64,000 bases of DNA from CAIODY01 sp046051225 (lineage in GTDB: Bacteria; Bacteroidota; Bacteroidia; Chitinophagales; CAIODY01): NCBI GenBank assembly GCA_046051225.1, contig JBJOOR010000002.1, positions 124,001-188,000 on the forward strand, read 5' to 3'. Below are positions 55,501 to 63,782 of this stretch, piece after piece (within the stretch, counting starts at the first letter, position 1; every line of letters starts with the position of its first letter). The position numbers and the translations under genes were made by a program. The notes below the pieces were generated by a model. The model made no database searches. It worked only from the letters and a program-made list of their open reading frames with translations, and was not told the DNA's origin.

Positions 55501-55868
55501 AAAAAAAATCAAAAAAAGAAAAATCAAAAAAAGAAGAAAAGGTTGTTGCACCAAAAGAAGAAAAGAAACCTAAAAAAGCAAAATCTAAAAAGGAAGATGA
55601 AGTGAAAACTGATTCGAAAAAAATAACTACAACAGTAGCAGATGAAGATGAAAAAGATGAACCAGCTCAACCTAAAAAACAAGCTGCAAAAGAAGAAAAT
55701 GATGAAACTATAACACCTGCTGTTAAAAATACAGATAAGCCATCAACTAAGGAAGAGCCTAAAGTAGAAAAAAAATCGAAAAAAGAAAAAAAGGAAAAGG
55801 CAAAAAAAGAAGACAAGAAAAAAGAAGAGCCTAAAAAGCCAGCACCTGCTGCTGATGACGAAGAATAA
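52593..55868 (+). CDS. PorE-like OmpA-family protein with long charged tail
   Basis: 1091 residues. Signal peptide ~1-25. TPR-like helices (~40-150), PD40 beta-propeller repeats (~185-435, e.g. SNGRVGMGGFDIYYA), a carboxypeptidase-regulatory-like domain (~465-560), and an OmpA peptidoglycan-binding domain (~565-680: FDFDK-like FYDFDKATLRPE, NSHTDNKGS, NRRTEF). The last ~370 residues are low-complexity: Pro/Gln-rich then Lys/Glu-rich repeats. Known PorE proteins stop after OmpA. It likely anchors the T9SS to peptidoglycan. ATG 52593 preferred to TTG 52590. Confidence 0.88.
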   Translation: MKLKSGLFVFSVVALLLIQSKNTFAQGGGVFDDQRSIKQMSTKDKLKIANDLFEAGSFYNAIEYYKEYLADESGNPEATFKLAEAYRYSRDYRKAEEWYKRAYNADNNINILALYFQALMMKYNCKYVEAKPIFLEFVKKYKEEEGKEIRKRARMEAAGCEDALVLMQSPLKLNVYHLGSSVNNPYSDFGPAADGNDALTFSSIKSDTVVAVGGPSRASYVCRIYRSTRNGAKWTKGKEYGKEINNDEEHTGNPAFSSNKKMMVFTRCKEKSNTDLHISCELYLCTRNTENSAWSKPIKLGPEVNEPNTTNTQPTIGRSETGDNTLYFVSDRKSANSQGGLDIWYANIKRDGTTGTAFNCGKKINTTEDDCTPFFDDRNGLLYFSSNGRVGMGGFDIYYAKGWGKKWESPENVGYPINSCVDDRYFTLTPNHKGGFFVSNRPGGFELKSPTCCDDIFEFKYIIDPVFAIKGYVFSTDDKEKKHPLTKVQVVLLNNDQTFVAKDSSSSKRLKYFFNTQKDHSYLLKAGKEGYFTSSATVSFEGKTESDTQRVDIFIKPIVIKPIKIQGIFYDFDKATLRPESAPALDTLLGFLHENPTIKIQINSHTDNKGSDEYNMKLSQARAQSVVDFLTNHGISSERLAAKGYGETDPLVPNSNPNGTDNPENRQLNRRTEFMIIGTVEGAIITYEQGRPVVIDSTASTYEVNEREKQGKGRLQLDASGGFIENNPNEGMQSDEIQTIDENGEKRKIEFDDKPLDNTPIVVPAPQPKPQTKAVQPSVPKPATVAPEKTNTNAEDDDEDIATPKPTAVQPKPTVQPQPVVPQPQQAAPQNNSGNKAVNKTEEDDDDEIVSKPKSATVQPVVSQPVVTPPVQQPVSPPQSTVAPTPQPATVQPQPAAAQPRNSNISNDDEDDDAPAKSQPKTDELKSTNTSMKKVVSSDDEDESPKKVEKKAKKEKVKKEDKKVEEPKAEKKSKKEKSKKEEKVVAPKEEKKPKKAKSKKEDEVKTDSKKITTTVADEDEKDEPAQPKKQAAKEENDETITPAVKNTDKPSTKEEPKVEKKSKKEKKEKAKKEDKKKEEPKKPAPAADDEE

Positions 55869-55917
55869 AATTAGGCATCTATAGTTGAAGTAAAATTTGT
55901 GTTATTAGCTTAATTGA

Positions 55918-55948
55918 AAAAAAGCCAAGTGAACAACTTGGCTTTTTT
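55918..55948. terminator. Bidirectional terminator between porE-like gene and queE
   Basis: GCCAAGT (55924-55930) pairs with ACTTGGC (55936-55942), flanked by an A run on the left and six Ts on the right, so it can end transcripts from both sides. queE ends three bases later. Confidence 0.8.
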
Positions 55949-55950
55949 AA

Positions 55951-56559
55951 TTAAGGTATCTGCAAATATTTATGAATCTGTAACGATAATTGCCATTGAG
56001 GATTTTCTTTTATAAAATCAATAATTTGAGGAATCATAATTTCTTTTTTGCTCCATTCGGGTTGTAAATACAGCAAGCAATCTTCATTTACTTTATCCGA
56101 TTCTTCCATTGCAAAATTAAAATCAGATTCGTTAAAAACAATGATTTTTAATTCATCGGCTCGTTTATAATTATTTTGTAGTGATGGTTTGAATTTTTTT
56201 GGCGAAAGGCATACCCAATCCCAATTGCCACTAAATGGATGACTACCACTTGTTTCAATATTTACAGCAATATCGTTTTCGGCAAATGCATCAGTAAGTG
56301 GTGTAAGATTATGCATCAAAGGTTCGCCACCAGTAATTACTACCATTTCTGCATTGGCATCTATTACCCAATTTAAAATCGTTACGATGTCGTATTTTTT
56401 ATGAGCATTGGCATCCCAACTTTCTTTGGTATCACACCAAACGCAACCCACATCACATCCACCCAAACGTATAAAATACGCTGCCTGACCGCTATAACAA
56501 CCTTCGCCTTGTAAGGTATAAAAATGCTCAACTATTGGATAAACTATTTTATCTTTCAT
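55951..56559 (-). CDS. queE: 7-carboxy-7-deazaguanine synthase QueE
   Basis: 202 residues. Radical-SAM cysteines are in GGCDVGCVWCDTK (C-x3-C-x2-C), with TQGEGCYSGQAAYFIRL before and VVITGGEPLMH after. It converts CPH4 to CDG in the 7-deazaguanine (preQ0/queuosine) pathway, upstream of tgt found at 45326. A TATTTTTG box ends four bases before its ATG. Confidence 0.93.
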   Translation of the reverse strand: MKDKIVYPIVEHFYTLQGEGCYSGQAAYFIRLGGCDVGCVWCDTKESWDANAHKKYDIVTILNWVIDANAEMVVITGGEPLMHNLTPLTDAFAENDIAVNIETSGSHPFSGNWDWVCLSPKKFKPSLQNNYKRADELKIIVFNESDFNFAMEESDKVNEDCLLYLQPEWSKKEIMIPQIIDFIKENPQWQLSLQIHKYLQIP

Positions 56560-56571
56560 CAGTCAAAAATA
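56560..56571 (-). promoter_or_regulatory. Promoter four bases before the queE start codon
   Basis: On the minus strand TATTTTTG (56571-56564) is followed by ACTG and the queE ATG (56559). The spacing is the same as at 46491 and 62456, suggesting a leaderless transcript. Confidence 0.45.
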
Positions 56572-56598
56572 CAATCTATAAATTAATTCATTTCTTAA

Positions 56599-57243
56599 AT
56601 GATTAAATACTTATTTCTAATTCTATTTTTTTGTTATTTGAATAAAGCTTTTTGTCAAGAAAAAGTTTTAGTTATTAAAGATAGTATTACTGATAAAAAT
56701 GTAATCGTTTTTGAAAATTCAAACGTAGAGGTAAAGATTAATTCAGATGTTAATTACAAGTATTTAAAAGGTAAATTAAAAGTACTTAATGACTCTATGT
56801 TGGCAATAAATCAAGACACTTTTTTTATTGAAAATTTAATTGATTTTAAAATTAATACAATAAAAATACCTATTAAAATTGCTGCTGTTCTTGTTGAAAG
56901 TGGATTAATTGCTTCATCTGTTTATTTGGTAAAAAAAGGAACAATTTTATATTCAGGAACATTACAAATGACATTTTTTAATATTCAAGACTTGTTTCAG
57001 AACGGCTATCGTACGAATGATCCAGTTTTTAGCTGTTTATGTTGTTCGTTTATTTCAGTCGGAGTTGTTGTTTTGGCAATTGCTGTGAATACGGTTGCAG
57101 TTTTACCAGCCTTACTCGGGATTCAATTTATTAATGCAAAACGATACAAATATTTTAGTGTTTTGAAACATAAAGATTCCAAAGTGAGGCTTTCTAGATT
57201 TTATATTGCAGAACTAAAATCAAAAAAAATTAAAAAAAATTAA
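56599..57243 (+). CDS. Hypothetical membrane protein with signal peptide
   Basis: 214 residues. Signal peptide ~1-19 (ending AFCQ), a short hydrophilic beta-like region (~25-90), then hydrophobic helices at ~96-116 and ~145-175 and a basic tail. Cys pairs in VFSCLCCSF are notable. No family recognised. It converges with ruvB, overlapping it by four bases at the 3' ends. Confidence 0.65.
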   Translation: MIKYLFLILFFCYLNKAFCQEKVLVIKDSITDKNVIVFENSNVEVKINSDVNYKYLKGKLKVLNDSMLAINQDTFFIENLIDFKINTIKIPIKIAAVLVESGLIASSVYLVKKGTILYSGTLQMTFFNIQDLFQNGYRTNDPVFSCLCCSFISVGVVVLAIAVNTVAVLPALLGIQFINAKRYKYFSVLKHKDSKVRLSRFYIAELKSKKIKKN

Positions 57244-58265
57244 AATAAATTCCCCATTTTCAAAGGTGGAATTTTGCCTACATGTTTATAAGCTGTTTCG
57301 GTAGCTTCTCTGCCTCTTGGTGTTCGCATTAAGTAGCCTTCTTGAATTAAATAGGGTTCGTACACTTCTTCAATAGTACCAGCCTCTTCGCCCACAGCCG
57401 TGGCAATGGTGGTAACACCAACAGGGCCACCGCCAAATTTTTCAACAATGGCGGCTAATATTCTGTTGTCCATTTCATCTAATCCATTTTCATCTACATT
57501 CAATGCATCCAATCCATATCGTGCTATTTCAATATCAATTTTTCCATTACCTTTTACCTGTGCAAAATCTCTAATCCTCCTTAATAATGCATTGGCAATA
57601 CGAGGCGTACCACGGCTTCTACGTGCAATTTCGAATGAACCTTTTTCGTCAATATCAGTTTTTAAAATTCCTGCCGAACGTTTTATAATGCCTTGCAATA
57701 CTTCTTTTGAATAATAATCAACCCTTGATGTAATACCAAATCGGCTACGCAATGGTGAACTTAATAAACCACTTCGGGTAGTAGCACCAACTAATGTAAA
57801 TGGATTTAATGCTATTTGTACCGAACGTGCATTAGGTCCACTTTCAATCATAATATCAATTTTAAAATCTTCCATGGCACTGTATAAATACTCTTCAACG
57901 GTAGTATTCATACGGTGTATTTCATCAATAAACAATACATCATTGGGTTGAAGATTTGTAAGTAAGCCTGCTAAATCGCCAGCTTTTTCAATCACTGGGC
58001 CGCTTGTAACTCTCATACTTACGCCTAATTCATTGGCAATAATATGGCTTAAAGTTGTTTTGCCTAATCCTGGCGGACCGTGTAATAGCACATGGTCTAA
58101 GGCTTCGCCACGTTGCTTAGCTGCTTGAATAAATACTACTAAATTTTCTACAATTTTATCTTGCCCCGAAAATTCATCAAAGCCCTGCGGACGCAAAACT
58201 TTTTCAATTTCTTTATCCGTTGGGGTAAGATTTTCTTTATCGTTATTCAAATTCTGATTACGCAT
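57240..58265 (-). CDS. ruvB: Holliday junction branch migration ATPase RuvB
   Basis: 341 residues. Walker A GPPGLGKTTL (~64-73), Walker B FIDEIHRM, sensor ATTRSGLLSSPLRSRFG, and C-terminal winged helix with LIQEGYLMRTPRGR. It is the hexameric motor that with RuvA moves Holliday junctions. ruvA and ruvC are not in the window. Standard length. Confidence 0.96.
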   Translation of the reverse strand: MRNQNLNNDKENLTPTDKEIEKVLRPQGFDEFSGQDKIVENLVVFIQAAKQRGEALDHVLLHGPPGLGKTTLSHIIANELGVSMRVTSGPVIEKAGDLAGLLTNLQPNDVLFIDEIHRMNTTVEEYLYSAMEDFKIDIMIESGPNARSVQIALNPFTLVGATTRSGLLSSPLRSRFGITSRVDYYSKEVLQGIIKRSAGILKTDIDEKGSFEIARRSRGTPRIANALLRRIRDFAQVKGNGKIDIEIARYGLDALNVDENGLDEMDNRILAAIVEKFGGGPVGVTTIATAVGEEAGTIEEVYEPYLIQEGYLMRTPRGREATETAYKHVGKIPPLKMGNLF

Positions 58266-58580
58266 GTTGGCATTAAATATACTGCTAATGTAATTGAAAA
58301 AGGTGAGTGTAAATATAGTTCTGTTAAAAAGTAAAATTCATTACATTATCAAAGGCTTGATGTTGATTAAAAATTAAGTGGAGGATAATTAATTTAGAAC
58401 AAAACCAACAAAGAGTATGGCAATATCACAATATTAATCTATCTTTGCATTGATAATTGAGTTCTATCGTATTTTGTATTTGATATTTATTTTCTTTTTC
58501 GCATTTCTGCTAATCAGTATTTAGATTTTTTTTCACTACCGCTAATCTCATTTTTTTTAATTTTTCAATTTTCATGTAAC
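58266..58580. other. AT-rich divergent intergenic region
   Basis: A 315-base gap between ruvB and the RRM gene. It holds T-rich tracts just before the RRM ATG and no gene, tRNA or clear TAnnTTTG box at a useful distance. A long leader on the RRM mRNA is possible. Confidence 0.4.
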
Positions 58581-58904
58581 ATGAACATTTATGTATCAAA
58601 TTTAAGTTTCGACATTTCTAATGACGACTTAAAAGGATTTTTTGAAGACTTCGGTGAAGTTTCTTCGGCAAAAGTAATTATCGACAAATTTACAAACCGT
58701 AGCAAAGGCTTTGGTTTTGTAGAAATGCCAAACGATGAAGCCGCTAACAAAGCTATTCAAGGGTTGAATGGTGCTACGGCTGATAATCGTCAAATCAGAG
58801 TTAGCGAAGCTCGTCCTAAAGAAGATAGACCAGCTTCTAACAGAAATTCTTATTCAGGCGGTGGCGCTGGTGGTAACAGAAACGGTGGTGGAAACCGCTG
58901 GTAA
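58581..58904 (+). CDS. RRM-domain RNA-binding protein
   Basis: 107 residues. One RRM domain with RNP2 IYVSNL (2-7) and RNP1 SKGFGFVEM (~41-49), and a Gly/Asn/Arg-rich tail. Such small proteins bind single-stranded RNA and are often cold-induced in bacteria. Preceded by a long T-rich leader region and followed by a strong terminator; monocistronic. Confidence 0.92.
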   Translation: MNIYVSNLSFDISNDDLKGFFEDFGEVSSAKVIIDKFTNRSKGFGFVEMPNDEAANKAIQGLNGATADNRQIRVSEARPKEDRPASNRNSYSGGGAGGNRNGGGNRW

Positions 58905-58926
58905 TCTTTATTCAAAAGATTTTTAC

Positions 58927-58958
58927 AAAAAAGCCGATACAAATGTATCGGCTTTTTT
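58927..58958. terminator. Rho-independent terminator of the RRM gene
   Basis: GCCGATACA (58933-58941) pairs with TGTATCGGC (58944-58952), flanked by As and followed by six Ts. It can also serve the convergent GT4 gene. Confidence 0.85.
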
Positions 58959-59003
58959 ATTTCATTTTTTTGTTCAAAGAATAAAAACAATAATAATTTT
59001 ATT

Positions 59004-60128
59004 TTACCTAAACATTTTTTCTACACTAAACCAATATTTTTTTGCTGATAAATCCCAATTAAAATCTTGGCATCTAATTAATCCTTTTTGAATTAAATAA
59101 GTACGTAATTTTTCATCTTTCGAAATCATTTTCATACTATTGCTAATGCGGTAAATATCTGTAGGGTTTACTAATAATGCAGCATTGGCAGCTACTTCGG
59201 GCATAGATGAAATATTGCTGGTAATAATAGGCACACCACTTTGCATAGATTCAACTATGGGAATTCCGAAGCCTTCGAATAAAGAAACATATAAAGTTGC
59301 TAATGCAGCAGATTGAATTCTACCGATTTTTTCGTGTGATAAATTACCTGTTAGGATGATGGAATTTTTGCAACTCAAATTTTCTAAAGCAATCATCACA
59401 TCATTTTTGCCAAACATAAAATCGCCAACTAAAATCAGTTGAATATTTTGTTGGTCATCTTTTTTAAATTCATCAAATGCTTTTAAAAGATTGATAATGT
59501 TTTTTCGTGGATGAATAGAACTCACACAAATAAAAAAATCATTTCCTGCTGCTACTTCATTTTTTATAATTTGTTTTTCATCGCTTGAAATAGGCTTAAA
59601 ATAAGAGCTGGCAGCATTATGCACCACATCTATTTTTTTATTTTCGATGTGGTATTGTGTAATAATATCTTGTTTAGAAAATTCAGAAACTGTAGCTATT
59701 TGTTTTGCATGAGCTGCATATTTAGGAACAAAATGATGGTAATATTTATTTACCAAAAATGGAATAGCATCTGGAAAATGTATAAATGCTAAATCGTGAA
59801 TAGTTAGATGCGAAGGAGTTGGCGATGATAAACTTAAATAACCATCGGCACTTAAAAAATAATCGGCTTTAATGGTTTTTAATTTTTGCGCTACAGCATA
59901 TTCAAACCAAATATACCAAAGCAATGGATGCCTTGCTGGCGGCTGTATTATATGAGGAATTACATTTTTTGCAAAAATAAAATCTTCATCAAATTTTCTA
60001 TCAAATAAAAAATGAAATTCAATTTCGGGATGTTGTTCTACAATTCGCTTAGTAATTTCATAAGTAAATCTGCCAATGCCTTCCATTTTATTTTTTAGCA
60101 GCATTCGTGTATTTATGGCTATACGCAT
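59004..60128 (-). CDS. Family 4 glycosyltransferase
   Basis: 374 residues, GT-B fold. It begins MRIAINTRMLLKNKMEGIGRFTYE with the acceptor-side glycine loop and has FVCVSS-type FICVSSIHPRKNIINLLKAF, then E-x7-E in SLFEGFGIPIVESMQSGVPIIT, which holds the donor nucleotide-sugar. The start at 60128 is chosen because an in-frame ATG at 60188 would overlap the upstream gene by 56 bases. Likely makes a surface polysaccharide or glycolipid. Confidence 0.9.
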   Translation of the reverse strand: MRIAINTRMLLKNKMEGIGRFTYEITKRIVEQHPEIEFHFLFDRKFDEDFIFAKNVIPHIIQPPARHPLLWYIWFEYAVAQKLKTIKADYFLSADGYLSLSSPTPSHLTIHDLAFIHFPDAIPFLVNKYYHHFVPKYAAHAKQIATVSEFSKQDIITQYHIENKKIDVVHNAASSYFKPISSDEKQIIKNEVAAGNDFFICVSSIHPRKNIINLLKAFDEFKKDDQQNIQLILVGDFMFGKNDVMIALENLSCKNSIILTGNLSHEKIGRIQSAALATLYVSLFEGFGIPIVESMQSGVPIITSNISSMPEVAANAALLVNPTDIYRISNSMKMISKDEKLRTYLIQKGLIRCQDFNWDLSAKKYWFSVEKMFR

Positions 60129-60132
60129 TGGC

Positions 60133-60804
60133 TTATTTATTTTTTGGTCGGCCTGCTTTAAAAAAATATCTTTTGTAATAGGCTTCACTCAAATCGCTTA
60201 TCATCACACCTTTTGAGGATGCAGCATGTACAAATTTTCCATTGCCAATATATACTGCTACATGGCTAATATGCCAAGAACCAATTTTGAAAAATAATAA
60301 ATCGCCTTCTTGCAAATCGTCTTTTTCTATCACATCGCATTCGTTAAATTGAGCATTGCCTTCACGTGTAATTTCAACATGATATACATCACTGTATAAT
60401 GTTTTTGCAAAAGCGCTGCAATCAATTCCGTTCTGCGATGAGCCACCATAGCGGTATGGTGTGCCATACCACAAATCAATAAATTTATATAAATCCAAAT
60501 TATTTCTTACATAAGTGGGTGGCGTATTCATAATAGTTGAATAATGTTCAACCAAATATTTTTCATATTCACGGTTCGATAAATTGGTAGGGCGTTGATA
60601 ATTTGAGTTAGATGTTTTTTTTATTTCTTCTTTTTTATCGCTTGATAAAATTTTAGTGGGCTGTGTTTCTTTGTTCATTTCATCCTTTTTTCTAATCACC
60701 AATTCATCTTTGGGCACTGTATAATTTTTCATAGCACTACAGCTGTAAAGCAATGTAGTAGCTATAAAACACAAGCCAAAAAAGATTTTATTTTTATAAT
60801 TCAT
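60133..60804 (-). CDS. NlpC/P60 family lipoprotein peptidase
   Basis: 223 residues. Signal with lipobox LLYSCSAM (Cys ~22) followed by a Lys/Thr-rich linker and the NlpC/P60 domain (~105-220): catalytic Cys in GIDCSAFAKTLY and His in WHISHVAVYIGNGKFVHA. It hydrolyses peptidoglycan stem peptides. Start at 60804 is favoured over 60810 because MNYKNKIFFGLCF opens the signal. Four bases before GT4 and 6 after the amidohydrolase gene. Confidence 0.9.
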   Translation of the reverse strand: MNYKNKIFFGLCFIATTLLYSCSAMKNYTVPKDELVIRKKDEMNKETQPTKILSSDKKEEIKKTSNSNYQRPTNLSNREYEKYLVEHYSTIMNTPPTYVRNNLDLYKFIDLWYGTPYRYGGSSQNGIDCSAFAKTLYSDVYHVEITREGNAQFNECDVIEKDDLQEGDLLFFKIGSWHISHVAVYIGNGKFVHAASSKGVMISDLSEAYYKRYFFKAGRPKNK

Positions 60805-60816
60805 TATCAAATATGC

Positions 60817-62451
60817 TTATTTTTTTTGAAAAACTTTTATTCCGTTTACCCAAGTTTCAGAAGGCTTTTGATTGAAAATATTTTTTGTTTCGGTTTTTAA
60901 TAAATCATTTTCAAAAATGATAAAGTCGGCGTATTTCCCTTTTTCTAAACTTCCTTTTTCTTTATCTTCAAAGCAGCCATAAGCCGCCCAAATGGTAAAA
61001 CCTTTTATGGCATCTTTTATTGTAAGTGCTTCTTCTTTTTTAAATCCATTTGCTGGGAAATATTTTTGATCTTGTCTTGATACAGCAGCATATAAACTAA
61101 CCATTGGATTGTAATTTTCAATTGGAAAATCGCTACCACAAGGTATCACAGCCGAATATTTTAAAAATGATTTCAATAAATAACTTCCTGCAAAATTATT
61201 TTTTCCTGTTCGTTGTTCAGCCCAATACATATCACTTGTTGCAAACGCAGGTTGAATAGAAGGCAAAATATTGTAATCACTAAAATAATGTAAATCGGTT
61301 GTATCCATTATTTGTGCATGTTCTATTCGCCAACGTTTATCATTTTTTGTTTTTAATTCATTTGCCATTAATTGCAATAAAATAGCATTTGATGAATCGC
61401 CAATGCAATGTACATTCATCTGAAAGCTATATTTATTGCATAGTTCAGCTTGTTGCTTAAAATAATTTTGTTCTTTTAACAAAAATCCAAAATGATTTTT
61501 TTGGTCGGCATAACTATGTTTTAAGCAAGCGCCACGACTTCCTAAAGCACCATCAGCATAATATTTAACGGAGCATACATTTAACTTTTCTGTTTTTAAT
61601 TTACCATGTTGAAAGAAATAATTTTTAGAAATAGAATCATCTGCAATCATGGCGTACACCCTCATTTTTAATTTATTTTTTTGCTGAAGCGTATCCATTT
61701 GTTGAATCACATTCAGCATCAAACCTGCATCAGCAATAGTTGTTAAGCCTACTTCAAAACATTTTTGTTGAGCATCCAATAATGCATTTTCATTTTGTGA
61801 TGTATTGGGTAATGGAATAATTTTTTCAACTAAAGTCATGGCGTTATCAATCAATAAACCTGTCGGTTCATTTTGTTCTAACACAATTTCGCCACCACTT
61901 ACAATAGTTTTTGAAGTAATATTTGCCAACGCCAAAGCCTTGCTGTTAGCCACACCAGCATGACCATCTATTCGTCTTAAAAATACTGGTTGATTAGGAA
62001 ATAGTATATCCAATTCTTTTTTGGTAGGATAGGTTTTATTTGCCCAATCATTTTGATCCCAGCCTCTTCCTTGTATCCAATCAGCATTTGGGTGTGTGGC
62101 AGCAAACTCCTTTGTTTTCTGCAATACATCATCCCATGATGTGGTATTCATCAAGTTTACTTTATTCAATTCTAAACCAAAACCATAGAAATGACAATGT
62201 GCATCTATAAATCCTGGATAAACAAATTTGCCATTAAGGTTTACTGAATCTTTAGTTTCAAAATTTTTAAATGCATCAACCGAACTACCAGTAAAAATTA
62301 TTTTTCCGCTTTTAATTACCATGGCTTCGGCTGTTGAAAATGCAGAATCAACAGTATAAATAGTTCCATTAAATACTATTAAATCGGCCTGTGGTTTTTT
62401 ACGGCAACCTATCGCCAATAATGCAATGATGCAATACAGTAAATATTTCAT
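60817..62451 (-). CDS. Amidohydrolase family lipoprotein (YtcJ-like)
   Basis: 544 residues. Lipobox LLAIGC (Cys ~16). Metal-site motifs: PGFIDAHCHFYGFG, RGWDQNDW, RIDGHAGVANSKAL, YADGALGSRGA, HCIGDSSN, RIEHAQI and GSDFPIENYNP, the pattern of the YtcJ/exoenzyme-type amidohydrolases. Substrate unknown. ATG at 62451 is used because a TACTTTTG box ends four bases before it and it opens the lipoprotein signal. Confidence 0.88.
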   Translation of the reverse strand: MKYLLYCIIALLAIGCRKKPQADLIVFNGTIYTVDSAFSTAEAMVIKSGKIIFTGSSVDAFKNFETKDSVNLNGKFVYPGFIDAHCHFYGFGLELNKVNLMNTTSWDDVLQKTKEFAATHPNADWIQGRGWDQNDWANKTYPTKKELDILFPNQPVFLRRIDGHAGVANSKALALANITSKTIVSGGEIVLEQNEPTGLLIDNAMTLVEKIIPLPNTSQNENALLDAQQKCFEVGLTTIADAGLMLNVIQQMDTLQQKNKLKMRVYAMIADDSISKNYFFQHGKLKTEKLNVCSVKYYADGALGSRGACLKHSYADQKNHFGFLLKEQNYFKQQAELCNKYSFQMNVHCIGDSSNAILLQLMANELKTKNDKRWRIEHAQIMDTTDLHYFSDYNILPSIQPAFATSDMYWAEQRTGKNNFAGSYLLKSFLKYSAVIPCGSDFPIENYNPMVSLYAAVSRQDQKYFPANGFKKEEALTIKDAIKGFTIWAAYGCFEDKEKGSLEKGKYADFIIFENDLLKTETKNIFNQKPSETWVNGIKVFQKK

Positions 62452-62481
62452 GGCGCAAAAGTAATAGTTACAAAACTTAAT
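62452..62481 (-). promoter_or_regulatory. Promoter four bases before the amidohydrolase start codon
   Basis: On the minus strand TACTTTTG (62463-62456) is preceded at 18 bases by TTG and followed by CGCC and the ATG at 62451. A good TTG-N18-TAnnTTTG promoter whose transcript would start at the ATG. Confidence 0.55.
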
Positions 62482-62575
62482 CAATTTCTTTTTTCAATAG
62501 TTTATCTTTCTATTTTTATTGCACATCAAAATTACTTGGTTGTAAAATGAAATTAATCAATTTGCATTTTACCTA

Positions 62576-63772
62576 TTAATTCTTTTGAATTATTATTTTC
62601 TTTTCATCATAGTTATGATACAAATCATAAGCCCTTACAATATACAACCCGTTTGGCTTTCCGCTTAAATCTATGTTTATTTTATTGTCGCTGTTATTCA
62701 TCGATAAAATTAAATTTCCCGAAGCAGTATATACTTCAATTTTTACAATATTAGTAGCTCCGAAATCTATCGTAAATTCGCCATTACTTGGGTTAGGATA
62801 AATACTATTTACGAAATTCATTTTCTGAAATTTTCGCATTTCATTTTCGGGTACAGTGTCTGATGGACTAACAACTATTGGATAAAAATTCATTTTTATT
62901 TTTTTCGAATTTGCATCTGCAATAATATCTTTCATCGAGTAATTGCTTAATGGTTTTTCTAAAGGTGGTGCATCGCCAATTAACACTACCATGCGCTTAG
63001 TTTTAGATTGCCAAAAATTTTCTTTTTGTGCTTCAAAATAGCCATCATAAACCGATTCTGGGTAATCATCACCGCCTGTAACTTTTATTTCGTTAATAAA
63101 ATCATAGGCTAATTCATAATCATAATTAAAACATTTATATGAATACCAATCATCGCCATCCGAATTTTTATCGCCATAAAGCGCAATAGCTAAGCGCACA
63201 TGATATTTTTTGAATGTGCCCACAATTTGATGTAAGCCTTTTTTTATAAATGTTAAATCATCATACATGCTGCCCGTTTTATCAATTAATAAAAGTACAT
63301 CAGCATCTTCCTCCATATTTTTATTTAATACATTAATAATTTCTTTTTTAATTAATGTAGATGATGCTACAATTGAGATTTCACCGTTAGATTGTTTTGC
63401 TAATTCTCCAAATTTTTCAACCGTTGAGCTATCAATATATTCCGAATTAAACACTTGGGGTAAATTAACTTTTGTGTTTAAAAGCGAATCTAAATAAATT
63501 CGTTGCTGATGAATTAAAGAAGTATCAACCGATAGACTATCAATTTTATGTTCAACTACTTGCTTTGTATCATTATCAAATGGTAATACAAAATAAGCCA
63601 AACTTCCCATGGATAGTACAATAGCAGCAGCCCATAATAACTTTGTTGATAGCGATGATGAGATTTTTTCGGCCGATTTATTATTTATTACTGAATCAAA
63701 ATTTTTCTTTGCATTTATTTCCTCATCAGTAAGTTCAGTATGTGGCTTGGTGTTTAGGTATATATTTTCCAT
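62576..63772 (-). CDS. VWA-domain membrane protein with T9SS sorting tail, anti-sigma-like N-terminus
   Basis: 398 residues. The N-terminal ~45 residues are cytoplasmic and charged, then a membrane helix (~47-65: LLWAAAIVLSMGSLAYFVLPF). A VWA domain (~155-320) has the MIDAS motif DKTGSMYDD. The last ~75 residues are a type A T9SS sorting domain (SIYPNPSNGEFTIDF ... NGLYIVR). A membrane anchor without a cleavable signal and a T9SS tail are an odd combination. It follows a sigma factor gene by 10 bp, the usual place for an anti-sigma factor. Confidence 0.75.
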   Translation of the reverse strand: MENIYLNTKPHTELTDEEINAKKNFDSVINNKSAEKISSSLSTKLLWAAAIVLSMGSLAYFVLPFDNDTKQVVEHKIDSLSVDTSLIHQQRIYLDSLLNTKVNLPQVFNSEYIDSSTVEKFGELAKQSNGEISIVASSTLIKKEIINVLNKNMEEDADVLLLIDKTGSMYDDLTFIKKGLHQIVGTFKKYHVRLAIALYGDKNSDGDDWYSYKCFNYDYELAYDFINEIKVTGGDDYPESVYDGYFEAQKENFWQSKTKRMVVLIGDAPPLEKPLSNYSMKDIIADANSKKIKMNFYPIVVSPSDTVPENEMRKFQKMNFVNSIYPNPSNGEFTIDFGATNIVKIEVYTASGNLILSMNNSDNKINIDLSGKPNGLYIVRAYDLYHNYDEKKIIIQKN

Positions 63773-63782
63773 TGTTGTAAAT

